Assembly (NCBI GenBank): GCA_964421565.1
Contig: CAYQXJ010000009.1
Location: 85,123-149,122, forward strand
Reading direction: 5' to 3'
Length of the DNA: 64,000 nt
Source: CAYQXJ01 sp964421565
GTDB lineage: Bacteria > Planctomycetota > Brocadiia > SM23-32
Shown here: piece after piece, positions 7,625-15,482 of the stretch
Layout: the number at the start of each line of letters is the position of its first letter
How positions within the stretch are numbered: position 1 is the first letter of the stretch
Program-made: the position numbers and the translations under genes
The notes under the pieces: model-generated
Databases searched by the model: none
Told to the model about the DNA's origin: nothing
What the model saw: the letters and a program-made list of their open reading frames with translations, nothing else

Positions 7625-10600
7625 ATGGGACTGCCATACTGCACCAACCGAGGCCTGTTCTCCGACCACTACCTCGCCACCCGGCTGTCGGAGCTGCCGG
7701 AGTGGGGGGATGATTATGCCCCGCTGCGCGGTCGTCTCTCTGCGCTGCTGGAGGCGAAGGCCGACGCGCTGCCTACCCTGAGCGAAGCGCAGACGGAGCA
7801 GCAGTTCATCCGCCCTGTCCTCGATGCGCTCGGGTGGAGCTACGAGACCCAGATCACCTTCCGTGCGCTGGGTAGGGACTACCGGCCCGACTATGCCCTG
7901 TTCCTCTCCGACGACCGGCAGCGCGAAGCGCGCAGCACCGTCTCCGCCCGCCAGGAGCCCTGCGTGCGCGCCTACCTGGACAAGGTCGCAGCCCTGGCCG
8001 AGGCGAAGTACTGGGAACGCCCCCTTGAAGAACGCAGGCCGGAAGACACCCGCGACCGCCCGCGTGACCGGGGCCGCTCTCCGCACTTCCAGATCATCGA
8101 CTACCTCCGCGACTCCGGCGTGCGCTGGGGCATCCTGACCAACGGCCGCACCTGGCGCCTCTACCTCAACGGGGCCGAGACGGCCGAGATACTCTACTAC
8201 GAGGCCGACCTCGCCGGCATACTCGAATCCGGTGACCCAGACGAGTTCAAACGCTTCTACCTGTTCTTCCGCTCTGAGGCGTTCGCTCCTGACGAGGACG
8301 GACGGTGTTTCCTGGATCGCCTCCGCGAGGAGAGCCAGCGCTACGCCACGGAGGTCGAGGACAGCCTGAAGGAGCGCGTCTTCGAATCGGTGGTGCCAGC
8401 CGTCGCCGAGGGGTTCCTGCACAACCTGCGCGAGCACAGAGGCGTCGAAGTCGGCCCAGACGACCGCGAGGCGCTGGACCGCATCTACGGCGGCACGCTC
8501 CTTCTGCTCTACCGGCTCTTCTTCCTGCTCTATGCCGAGGCGCGCGACCTGATCGCCGTGGGGGAGGGCGGCGGCTACGCCGCGCGCAGCCTGGAGCACC
8601 TGAAGGAGGAGATCTTCGGGGCGGTCAGCGACGGCGTCTCGCTGGGCACCACCTCGACCGACTGGTGGGACGACCTGCGGAACCTCTTCCGCATCATCAA
8701 CCGTGGCGATCCCGGCCTCAGCGTCCCCCGCTACAACGGCGGCCTGTTCGCCCCTGACGGCCTCGGCGACCCCGACATCCGGCCCGCCGCCGAATTCCTG
8801 GAGCAGAACGCCATCGCGGACAGGCAACTGGCTGAGGCCGTCATGCTCCTGACCCGCCACGCCGAGACGGAGGACGACTACAGCCGTCCCGACTTCATCG
8901 ACTTCCGCGACCTCGGCGTCCGCCACCTCGGCTCGGTCTACGAGGGGCTGCTCGAGTTCAAGCTCAACGTCGCCGCCACGCACTTGGTCAAGGCAAGCGA
9001 GAAGGGCAAGCCGGTCTGGAAGCCCGCCGACGACCCGGCCAAAGCCGACAAGAAGCCGGGCGAGCTTTACCTGACCAACGACAAGCGCGAGCGCAAGGCC
9101 ACCGGCTCCTACTACACCCCCGACTACATCGTCCGCTACATCGTCGAGAACACCATCGGCCCGCAGATCGACCGCCTCGAGCGCGAGCACGAGCTTAACC
9201 AGGAGATAGGCGGGAGCGCCGAGGAGCGGCGACAGTGGGACGAGATCCTGGACGAGGTGCTGGAGGGCAAACCGGAGGACGAGGCCCGCGCCGCACTGAC
9301 GCTGTGGGACGGCCTCAAGTCGGACGCTGAGCGCCGGCAGTTCCTGCTCAACCACCTCGAGGGCGTCCAGCCGGAGCACCGCTACGACCCGCCCACACGC
9401 GTGCTCGAACTCCAGGTGCTCGACCCGGCGCTCGGCAGCGGGCACTTCCTGGTCGGCGCGCTCGACTACATGACCACGCGCCTGGCCGCCATGCTGAACA
9501 AATACGCCGACTCGCCGGTCTTCGAGCGCATATGCGAAGACCGCCGCAAGATCGTCGAGTCCCTCAAGGGGCAGGGCATCGAGGCCGAGGAGGGGAAGCT
9601 GACCGATGAGAACCTGCTGCGGCGCATGGTGATGAAACGCGGCCTCTACGGAGTGGACCTGAATCCGCTGGCCGTGGAGCTATCGAAGCTCAGCCTCTGG
9701 CTCCACGCCTTCACCGCCGGCGCGCCGCTCTCGTTCCTCGACCACCACGTCAAGTGCGGCAACAGCCTCATCGGCGCCACGCTTGAGGAACTTCGGCGTG
9801 AGGCCAGGAAGGCCGGCGGGCTCTGGAGCCTGCCGATGGAGCCGCTCGAGCGGGCTGTGCAGCACATGCTGACGGTTGCCGAGCTATCGGACGCCAGCTT
9901 CGAGGACGTCGAGCGGAGCCGGGAGGAGTACTGGGCAGCCGACGCCCGCGTCGAGGGCTACCGGGCCATGCTGGACAGCCTGACGGCGGCCCATTTCGGC
10001 CTGTCGGAGGCAGTACAGGTCATCGAGTTCGGCCACGATATCGACCTGGAACGCTACCGGGAATCGCTCAAGGAGATGGACGCTGACTGGCGCGAGCTGC
10101 TCGGCAAGGCACGCGCCGTTGCCCGGGACAGGCGCTTCTTCCACTGGGGGGTGGAGTTCCCTGAAGTCTTCTTCGAGCGCCGGGGCCAGGGAGTCGAGGA
10201 GAAGCCAGACGCCGGCTTCGACGCCGTGGTGGGCAATCCGCCGTGGGTTGGCATCCGAACCGGCCAGATACCCGACGACTTCGTTGCCTACCTGCGGGCG
10301 AAATCGATGGCCTCTGGCCAATTTGACTTAGCGGCGGTGTTTTTAGGGGGGGCTTGTGACGTCATGTCGCCATCAGGCCACGCTGGCATGGTTGTCCCCA
10401 AGCGGCTGGCCACCAATGAGACTTACGCCGAGCTGCGATGCAAGCTTTCCGTGGAGCGAAGCCTTACGACAGCTGTTGATCTCGGAGTTGCCTTCGAAGG
10501 GGTCAACAACGATGCGGCGATTCTCGTCTCTGCTGCTGGAGCGCCTCACACACGTTGCACGGTTGGCGAACGTGTCGGTAGCGATACGTTGTCTCTCCGA

Positions 10601-11230
10601 ACCATGGCCAGGGAAGCGCTTACTGGCATGCCGTACCGAATCTTCCCATTGAACAGCCTCAGCGCTGTTGCCTCGCTCATTGCCTCTTTCCCAAAGGACA
10701 CCATACCTTTAGGGAGGATGGCCGAGATAGAACGGGGCGCTGAATGCGGCATGAATCATGAGGCCATCACGCGCGGCCCAACAGCTAACTCGCTGCCATT
10801 GCTGGATCACCTCGATGTCACCCCATACAGCATTCGGCATGGCGGCTGGTACGTGGATAGGGACAGGCTGGATGCTTCAGTGCTGAAGAACGCTGCCATC
10901 TACACCACGACGCCGAAGTTGCTGATCCGCTTTCTGGCGGCTGACTTCGTCGCAGCGATAGATGACCAGGGGTATGCGTCTACCAATCTACTCTACCACG
11001 TCCGCTCCAGCTTGGACCTGGCATTCTTGCTCACGGTGCTCTCCTCGCGGCTCATCAACCTATGGTACATGACGGCATTCCAGAACGAGGAGGTCAAGTT
11101 CCCGCACGTCCAAAAATCACATCTGAACGAGATTCCCATCCGCCGCATCTTTTTCACGACGCCGGAAGCTGAACGGCGGGAGACGGTGCAAGAGCTGAAG
11201 AACCTGTACCAGAGAGCGATGGAGCGCTGA
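7625..11230 (+). CDS. Eco57I-like type IIG restriction-modification enzyme, main part
   Basis: 1201 residues. Residues ~50-130 look like a PD-(D/E)xK nuclease domain (RPDYALF, then AEAKYW). Around residue 598 is adenine-methylase motif I (LDPALGSGHFL) and around residue 869 the catalytic NPPW motif, so one chain both methylates DNA and cuts it. The part after ~895 would be the target-recognition region. The ATG at 7625 lacks a Shine-Dalgarno sequence. Base use changes sharply near 10,315, from strict G/C third positions to relaxed codons. Typical relatives continue past this stop with a D-V-V-H-D-x-L segment; that segment is found in the separate ORF at 11975, beyond an IS200-like element, so this gene is probably truncated at its 3' end. 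Confidence 0.82.
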   Translation: MGLPYCTNRGLFSDHYLATRLSELPEWGDDYAPLRGRLSALLEAKADALPTLSEAQTEQQFIRPVLDALGWSYETQITFRALGRDYRPDYALFLSDDRQREARSTVSARQEPCVRAYLDKVAALAEAKYWERPLEERRPEDTRDRPRDRGRSPHFQIIDYLRDSGVRWGILTNGRTWRLYLNGAETAEILYYEADLAGILESGDPDEFKRFYLFFRSEAFAPDEDGRCFLDRLREESQRYATEVEDSLKERVFESVVPAVAEGFLHNLREHRGVEVGPDDREALDRIYGGTLLLLYRLFFLLYAEARDLIAVGEGGGYAARSLEHLKEEIFGAVSDGVSLGTTSTDWWDDLRNLFRIINRGDPGLSVPRYNGGLFAPDGLGDPDIRPAAEFLEQNAIADRQLAEAVMLLTRHAETEDDYSRPDFIDFRDLGVRHLGSVYEGLLEFKLNVAATHLVKASEKGKPVWKPADDPAKADKKPGELYLTNDKRERKATGSYYTPDYIVRYIVENTIGPQIDRLEREHELNQEIGGSAEERRQWDEILDEVLEGKPEDEARAALTLWDGLKSDAERRQFLLNHLEGVQPEHRYDPPTRVLELQVLDPALGSGHFLVGALDYMTTRLAAMLNKYADSPVFERICEDRRKIVESLKGQGIEAEEGKLTDENLLRRMVMKRGLYGVDLNPLAVELSKLSLWLHAFTAGAPLSFLDHHVKCGNSLIGATLEELRREARKAGGLWSLPMEPLERAVQHMLTVAELSDASFEDVERSREEYWAADARVEGYRAMLDSLTAAHFGLSEAVQVIEFGHDIDLERYRESLKEMDADWRELLGKARAVARDRRFFHWGVEFPEVFFERRGQGVEEKPDAGFDAVVGNPPWVGIRTGQIPDDFVAYLRAKSMASGQFDLAAVFLGGACDVMSPSGHAGMVVPKRLATNETYAELRCKLSVERSLTTAVDLGVAFEGVNNDAAILVSAAGAPHTRCTVGERVGSDTLSLRTMAREALTGMPYRIFPLNSLSAVASLIASFPKDTIPLGRMAEIERGAECGMNHEAITRGPTANSLPLLDHLDVTPYSIRHGGWYVDRDRLDASVLKNAAIYTTTPKLLIRFLAADFVAAIDDQGYASTNLLYHVRSSLDLAFLLTVLSSRLINLWYMTAFQNEEVKFPHVQKSHLNEIPIRRIFFTTPEAERRETVQELKNLYQRAMER

Positions 11231-11242
11231 CCCGTTGCCGCC

Positions 11243-11364
11243 AGCCCCCGAAGGGGGCGACCTCAGAGGTAGCGCAGGGCGAAGGGCGCCCTCCGTCCGG
11301 GCGCACGAGCCCTGGGAAGGTGTGAACCCCAGAAGCAACGAGCCCACGAAGTGGGCGACTCAGA
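11243..11364 (+). repeat. Left structured end of the IS200-like element
   Basis: Contains hairpin GCCCCC-gaa-GGGGGC (11244-11258), then GTAGCGCAGGGCGA (11269-11282) able to pair with GAGCCCTG (11307-11314), a CTGGG/CCCAG pair, and hairpin GCCCA-cgaag-TGGGC (11342-11356). The right end repeats the design in inverted orientation. Confidence 0.6.
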
Positions 11365-11381
11365 GGCGGGGAGGATCAACC

Positions 11382-11834
11382 ATGCCCCAGAGCTACACGA
11401 AACTCACCTACCACTGCACCTTCAGCACCAAAGGTCGCGTGGCCGCCCTGTATGCGGACATGCGCCCGCGACTCCACGCATACATCGCCCGGACGATCAA
11501 CAGAGATTTCGGCTTCGCCCACGAGGTCGGCGGCGTAGAGGACCACGTCCATATCCTCTGCGACGTGTGCCCGACCGTGGGCATCTCGGAGTTCATGCGG
11601 CAGATCAAGTCGACCTCGTCGGGCTGGATGCACCGCGAGTTCGTCCAACTGGCCGATGCGGCCTGGCAGGAGGGATACGGTGCTTTCACGGTGAGTGCCT
11701 CCGCCGTCCCCTCTGTGAAGCGATACATTCGGCAGCAAGAGGAGAGGCACCACAAGGAGTTCGGTTTCAAAGACGAGTTCCGGCGACTGCTGGAGAGGCA
11801 TGAGATAGAGTTCGATGAGAGATACCTGTTCTGA
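11382..11834 (+). CDS. IS200/REP-type Y1 transposase
   Basis: 150 residues. It has the HUH metal-binding motif in DHVHIL and a C-terminal tyrosine in VKRYIRQQEE, the expected nucleophile of Y1 single-strand transposases (IS200/IS605 TnpA and REP-associated tyrosine transposases). It starts YTKLTYHCTFSTKGR, a common opening of this family. The ATG at 11382 has GGGGAGG about 8 bases upstream; a longer ORF to 11235 would read through the structured left end. The gene is full length with no frameshift, so it may be active. Confidence 0.88.
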   Translation: MPQSYTKLTYHCTFSTKGRVAALYADMRPRLHAYIARTINRDFGFAHEVGGVEDHVHILCDVCPTVGISEFMRQIKSTSSGWMHREFVQLADAAWQEGYGAFTVSASAVPSVKRYIRQQEERHHKEFGFKDEFRRLLERHEIEFDERYLF

Positions 11835-11944
11835 ATCGCCCCTTGTCAGGGGCTCCGTTCAGGGTCGGCGCTTCGGTTGCCCCAGGGCTCCCCGGCGGGC
11901 CGGGTCGCCCTGCGCTACGGCTGAGACGCCCCCGTGCGGGGGCT
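11834..11944 (-). repeat. Right structured end of the IS200-like element (inverted)
   Basis: The minus strand reads GCCCCC-gcac-GGGGGC (11943-11928), then CGTAGCGCAGGGCGA and GAGCCCTGGGG, matching the left end motif by motif, and ends with the GCCCC/GGGGC hairpin at 11838-11853. Spacer sequences differ while the pairings are kept. Confidence 0.6.
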
Positions 11945-11974
11945 GACCGCACCGCTCAGACACAACTCAAGACG

Positions 11975-12769
11975 ATGCATAGAATACTGGAGAGGATCGA
12001 CGCCCTCCTGCCGCGCAATGAGCAGGGGGAGTTCGTTGCCTTCGCCGATTCCATCAGCATGGGCGAGGCGGTGGCGAAGGGCTACGTCGAGGAGATTCCG
12101 GATTACCTGGATGAGGACGCGCCGAGCGGGTTCGACGCGGACGGAGAGCCCCTCGAGCACAGCGATGTCGTCCACGACTTCCTGGGCTACCTGGCCGAGC
12201 GAATGATGGAGATGCACAAGGAGCGGCAGGCGCTCTGGGACGGGATTCGCAGCGGGTTCCTCAACAAGGGCGTCGACCCCGACGATCTCTCCAGCCTCTC
12301 GGTCACCAAGAGCATCCGCGCCTACGTGGCCAACGCGCGGGAGAAGTCCCATCCCACCCCGAAGCAGCGCCGCATGCGCACCTACGCCGAGCAGGCCGAG
12401 CGCGCCTTCGGCCGTACGCTGGAGGACCTCTACGAAAGCGACGAGCACGATTACGGCTTCGAGGACCTGCCGCGGTTGGGCTTCGAGCGCTTCAAGTGGC
12501 TGGCTGCGCTGCGCGGCGCCGATCCCGCCCTTTTGGACGAGGCGTGGGAGGCCATGGCGGATGACATCGCCGCGCTCCGTGACGTGCTGGCACGAATCGG
12601 CTCCGGGGACTGGTATCCCGAGCGCAACCCGGAGACGGGCGAGTACGCCGTGGACGGCATCCGCTCCACCGACTGGCTGATCGACCAGGTCGTCTACCGC
12701 CTCTACGGCCTGACCGAGGAAGAGGTCCGCGTGGTGGAAGGCTTTGAGCCGGCCACCGACGACGGCTGA
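11975..12769 (+). CDS. C-terminal part of Eco57I-like type IIG enzyme (split or remnant)
   Basis: 264 residues from the ATG at 11975; no Shine-Dalgarno sequence is present. The segment SDVVHDFLGYLAERMMEMHK and the end LIDQVVYRLYGLTEEE match, from knowledge of the family, the C-terminal tail of Eco57I/type IIG enzymes rather than an independent protein. Codon use is strongly G/C-ending, like the first two-thirds of the upstream enzyme. It is in the same absolute reading frame as that enzyme but separated by a stop and the IS200-like element. It could be a dead 3' fragment, or a second polypeptide that completes the enzyme. Confidence 0.6.
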   Translation: MHRILERIDALLPRNEQGEFVAFADSISMGEAVAKGYVEEIPDYLDEDAPSGFDADGEPLEHSDVVHDFLGYLAERMMEMHKERQALWDGIRSGFLNKGVDPDDLSSLSVTKSIRAYVANAREKSHPTPKQRRMRTYAEQAERAFGRTLEDLYESDEHDYGFEDLPRLGFERFKWLAALRGADPALLDEAWEAMADDIAALRDVLARIGSGDWYPERNPETGEYAVDGIRSTDWLIDQVVYRLYGLTEEEVRVVEGFEPATDDG

Positions 12770-12869
12770 GTCCGGGGCGGGGGACTGAACCTTCTCAAGC
12801 GCCGGGTGCTCGAAATCGTCTGTTTGAACTACCGGCTGGACGACGTAAGTCTTTGCCCTGTATGGAGAA

Positions 12870-12897
12870 AGCCCTTCGACGTGCTCGCCGAAGGGCT
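12870..12897. terminator. Hairpin between the type IIG fragment and tRNA-Pro
   Basis: AGCCCTTCG ... CGAAGGGCT forms a 9-bp stem with a 10-base loop. It is followed by CGTTTT on the plus strand and by TTCTCC on the minus strand, so it could end transcripts arriving from both the type IIG fragment and the tRNA gene. Confidence 0.5.
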
Positions 12898-12909
12898 CGT
12901 TTTGCAGAA

Positions 12910-12988
12910 TGGTCGGGGCGCCCGGATTCGAACCGGGGACCTCTACACCCCCAGTGTAGCGCCCTAAGCCAGACTGGGCCACGCCCCG
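12910..12988 (-). tRNA. tRNA-Pro (anticodon GGG)
   Basis: Reading the minus strand from 12988, a full cloverleaf can be drawn: a perfect 7-bp acceptor stem (CGGGGCG/CGCCCCG), a 4-bp D stem (GCCC/GGGC), anticodon stem CTACA/TGTAG with loop CTGGGGG giving anticodon GGG, a 5-bp T stem CCCGG/CCGGG with TTCGAAT loop, discriminator A and an encoded CCA. The C1-G72 pair is typical of proline tRNAs. Its 3' end faces the restriction-modification island. Confidence 0.95.
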
Positions 12989-13000
12989 ACCGAGGAGGCG

Positions 13001-13028
13001 ATTATACCGCCCTGCGGTGTGTCGTCAA
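13001..13028 (-). promoter_or_regulatory. Promoter of tRNA-Pro
   Basis: Minus-strand TTGACG (13028-13023) and TATAAT (13006-13001) spaced 16 bp, with the expected start about 6 bases before the mature tRNA 5' end. Confidence 0.7.
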
Positions 13029-13131
13029 GTCGCACGTTTGCTCTGCCGGGACATGGTCCCCCCAGGGAGAGGAAGACTGTGCGCCTCAAAGGGCTCGCGT
13101 CCGCCCCCCGGCGAGTGCGAGACTCGCTCGC

Positions 13132-13670
13132 TCAACGGATGAAGTCCGGTACGGCTTCCCCGGCATCTTCGAGCTCGGCAACAAGCCACGCGTGCAGACG
13201 ACCGCGCAGGGCCGAGTGGTCGGGCTCGTCGTAGAGGTTCGTCAACTGGTATGGGTCCGTCTCGTTGTCGAACAGCATGCCCCAGCCGCCCTCGCCGACG
13301 GCGTAGGTGTTGCGGGGGGTGCGCACGGCCCGCCACTGCAGGCCCGGCTCGCCTTCGGGGTGGTAACGGGGATTGCCGAACCACTGCACCAGCGTCGCCC
13401 GGCACGGTGGGGTCTGCGATGCGTTCGCTGTTCGGGCCAGGGAGGAGAGGTCGCGTCCCTGAACCTGCCCCGGCACGTGCACGCCACAGAGGGATGCGCA
13501 CGTGGGGAACAGGTCAAATAGGTTCGCCGGGCAGTGTCGTAGCTGACGCCTTCTGCCACCAGCCGGTCGAGGTTGGGGGTGGAGACGTTGGGCTCGCCGT
13601 TGGCGGACAGAGAGTGCCAGCGTAGCTGGTCACAGAAGATCCAGAATATGTTGGGGCGCGCATCGGGCAC
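13132..13670 (-). pseudogene. Sulfatase remnant with internal deletion
   Basis: The ATG at 13670 opens a typical sulfatase N-terminus (RPNIFWIFCDQLRWHS, then STPNLDRLVAEGVSY). After about 47 residues (near 13530) the frame shifts and the sequence jumps to a sulfatase C-terminal part (NLFDLFPTCASLCGVHVPG ... LFDNETDPYQLTNL) that runs to the TGA at 13132. Together only about 180 codons remain of the usual 450-500. The central region, including the C-x-P-x-R formylglycine motif, is gone. The deletion plus frameshift make it non-functional. Confidence 0.75.
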
Positions 13671-13724
13671 GGCTCTGTTCGCCTCCCCTCCGGCATGGCG
13701 GCCTGGCTTGGCGTGGCCCGGGCG

Positions 13725-14141
13725 TCACTCGCCCATGATCTGCACGACAAGTTCGCGCTCGCGCGCGCGCACGTCGAAGTCGTAGAAGACGATCTGCTGC
13801 CAGGTGCCGAGCATGAGACGATGGTCGCGGAAGGGCACTGCGACTGACGGGCCGATGAGACTTGCCCGCACATGGCTATGTCCGTTGTTGTCGTGCCAGC
13901 GCTCTTCGTGGTGGTAGTAATGGTCGCGGGGCGCCAGCTTCTCGAAAAGCTCCTTCATATCGCGCACCAGGCCTGGCTCATACTCCATGGTAGTCAAGGC
14001 GCCTGTTGAGCCGGGGCAGAAGACGGTGACGATCCCTTCGCTTACAGCGCTGCTTGCCAGAAGATCGGCGACATCCTTGGTGATGTCGACGATATCCATC
14101 TCCGCTTCGGTGTTGAACAGGATGGTTTTGCTTTCGATCAT
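13725..14141 (-). CDS. YjbQ/UPF0047 family protein
   Basis: 138 residues, the usual length for the YjbQ family (also called secondary thiamine-phosphate synthase enzyme). The conserved pattern is present: FCPGSTGALTTMEYEPG, then HNDNGHSHVRASLIGPS-type sequence (here WHDNNGHSHVRASL), and GTWQQIVFYDFD near the end. The cellular role of the family is not settled; weak thiamine-phosphate synthase activity is reported for some members. It is a stand-alone gene after the glycosyltransferase, 128 bp downstream on the same strand. Confidence 0.9.
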   Translation of the reverse strand: MIESKTILFNTEAEMDIVDITKDVADLLASSAVSEGIVTVFCPGSTGALTTMEYEPGLVRDMKELFEKLAPRDHYYHHEERWHDNNGHSHVRASLIGPSVAVPFRDHRLMLGTWQQIVFYDFDVRARERELVVQIMGE

Positions 14142-14269
14142 GGCTCAGTTTCCAGGCCCTGGAGTTCAGATGCCACGGGCACAGCCTGATATCATACACC
14201 AGATGGCGCTGCCGTGGAAGCACAAAGGTGCGCTTCCGCACTCAGCGCTTCACGTGGCGACGGGGGGTT

Positions 14270-15460
14270 TCACGGGCGTGGTGCGCTAACGCATTGCAGC
14301 AACTGCCGATACACACGTTCTGTGGCGGAGATGGCCGCCTCTACGCTGAATTCGCGCGCGAAGCGGCGTTTGCCTTCCTGGGCCATGGCCCTGGCTGTGT
14401 CCGGATGGTTCAGCATCCAGACGATCGCTTCGGCGAGGGCGTCCACCGATTCCGGGGGGACGAGCCGCCCGGTGACGCCGTCGATGACTACCTCCGGCGC
14501 GCCGTCCAGCGAGTAGGTGACAACAGGTGTGTCGCAGAGCAATGCCTGCACCAGCACTCGAGCCAGTCCTTCACGAAGCGAGGTGTGAACCAGCACATCC
14601 ATGGCGCTGATGCAGGCTGGTATCTGGTCGGGTGGCACAAGCCCCGCGAAGATGAAGCGGTCGCCCACGCCAAGACTCTCTGCCTGCTGTTGAAGCTGCT
14701 CACGCAGGATTCCGTCGCCCAGGAGGAGAAACCGCGCGTTTGGACACTGGCGGATAATGCGTGGCGCAGCCGCTATGAGGAAGCGGTGGCCTTTCAGGGG
14801 AAAGAGCCGCCCGATCTTGCCGATAACTCTTTCGTGTTCCATGAGGCCAAAGCGTTTGCGGGTGGCACCCCTTTGCCTGCGCGCATGGCGGTATGCAGTC
14901 ACGTCGATGCCGCTGCGCACAACGGTGAATCGGCCGGGTGGCGCGATGCCCGCCGATACGGCGCCATCCACCATGGCCCGGGCGACAGCGGTGAAGTGGT
15001 CTGTGAGCCTTGCCGCGAAGCGTTCGGCAGCGATGAAGAGGGAGTTCTGCCAGGCCGGCGCATAGGGGTGGAAGGGAAGGCCGCGTATCGTGTGTACCAC
15101 AAAGGGCACCCTCGCGATGCGCGCAGCGAGCCGGCCCAGTATGCCCGCCTTGCTGCTATGGGTGTGGACGATGGTCGGGCACAACTGGCGCAGATTGGCG
15201 GTTAGTTGCCAGAGGGCGACGGCGTCTCGGATGGGGTTGATCTGGCGCTGGAGCTGATTCACCAGCCGGCAGTCTACGCCGAGGCGCCGCACTTCGGAGA
15301 GCAGTTCTCCTTCGGGGCCGCTGGGGGGGCCGGTCAGCAGCACGGTCTGCCAGCCTGCTCGCTTGCGCAGGCCGTCGCACAGGGCGAGAGTGCTTTCCTG
15401 CGCGCCGCCCAGAATCATCCGGGTGATGATGTGCGCGACGCGGACGGTGGCGTCAGGCAT
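14270..15460 (-). CDS. Glycosyltransferase family 4 protein
   Basis: 396 residues with a GT-B fold layout: an N-terminal Rossmann half beginning VAHIITRMILGGAQEST (the glycine-rich loop), the HTHSSKAGILGR motif, and a C-terminal half with GKIGRLFPLKGH and SLREGLARVLVQAL. In GT4 enzymes the last motif is usually E-x7-E; here the second glutamate is replaced by glutamine. The start lies 22 bp after fabF on the same strand, so it is probably the last gene of the fatty-acid operon, which would link lipid supply with glycolipid or capsule synthesis. Acceptor and donor are not predictable. Confidence 0.85.
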   Translation of the reverse strand: MPDATVRVAHIITRMILGGAQESTLALCDGLRKRAGWQTVLLTGPPSGPEGELLSEVRRLGVDCRLVNQLQRQINPIRDAVALWQLTANLRQLCPTIVHTHSSKAGILGRLAARIARVPFVVHTIRGLPFHPYAPAWQNSLFIAAERFAARLTDHFTAVARAMVDGAVSAGIAPPGRFTVVRSGIDVTAYRHARRQRGATRKRFGLMEHERVIGKIGRLFPLKGHRFLIAAAPRIIRQCPNARFLLLGDGILREQLQQQAESLGVGDRFIFAGLVPPDQIPACISAMDVLVHTSLREGLARVLVQALLCDTPVVTYSLDGAPEVVIDGVTGRLVPPESVDALAEAIVWMLNHPDTARAMAQEGKRRFAREFSVEAAISATERVYRQLLQCVSAPRP

Positions 15461-15482
15461 GCCGGCCCTCGGGCAGGTCTGG

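Larger units (their letters stand above)
11243..11944. mobile_element. IS200-like element with inverted structured ends
   Basis: About 702 bp comprising one transposase gene and two flanking structured segments that are inverted relative to each other (11243-11364 and 11834-11944). Each end begins with a GCCCCC hairpin and contains GTAGCGCAGGGCGA and a complementary GAGCCCTGGG. The 7-mer GCTGACC occurs at both outer sides (11226-11232 and 11942-11948). The element lies between the main part and a C-terminal-like part of the type IIG gene. Exact ends are uncertain. Confidence 0.6.

Noticed and set aside
7412..9445. 677-residue ORF on the minus strand opposite the type IIG gene
   Set aside because: It is an antisense shadow of the very GC-rich methylase gene; it is low-complexity in Val, Leu, Asp and Glu and lacks domain motifs.
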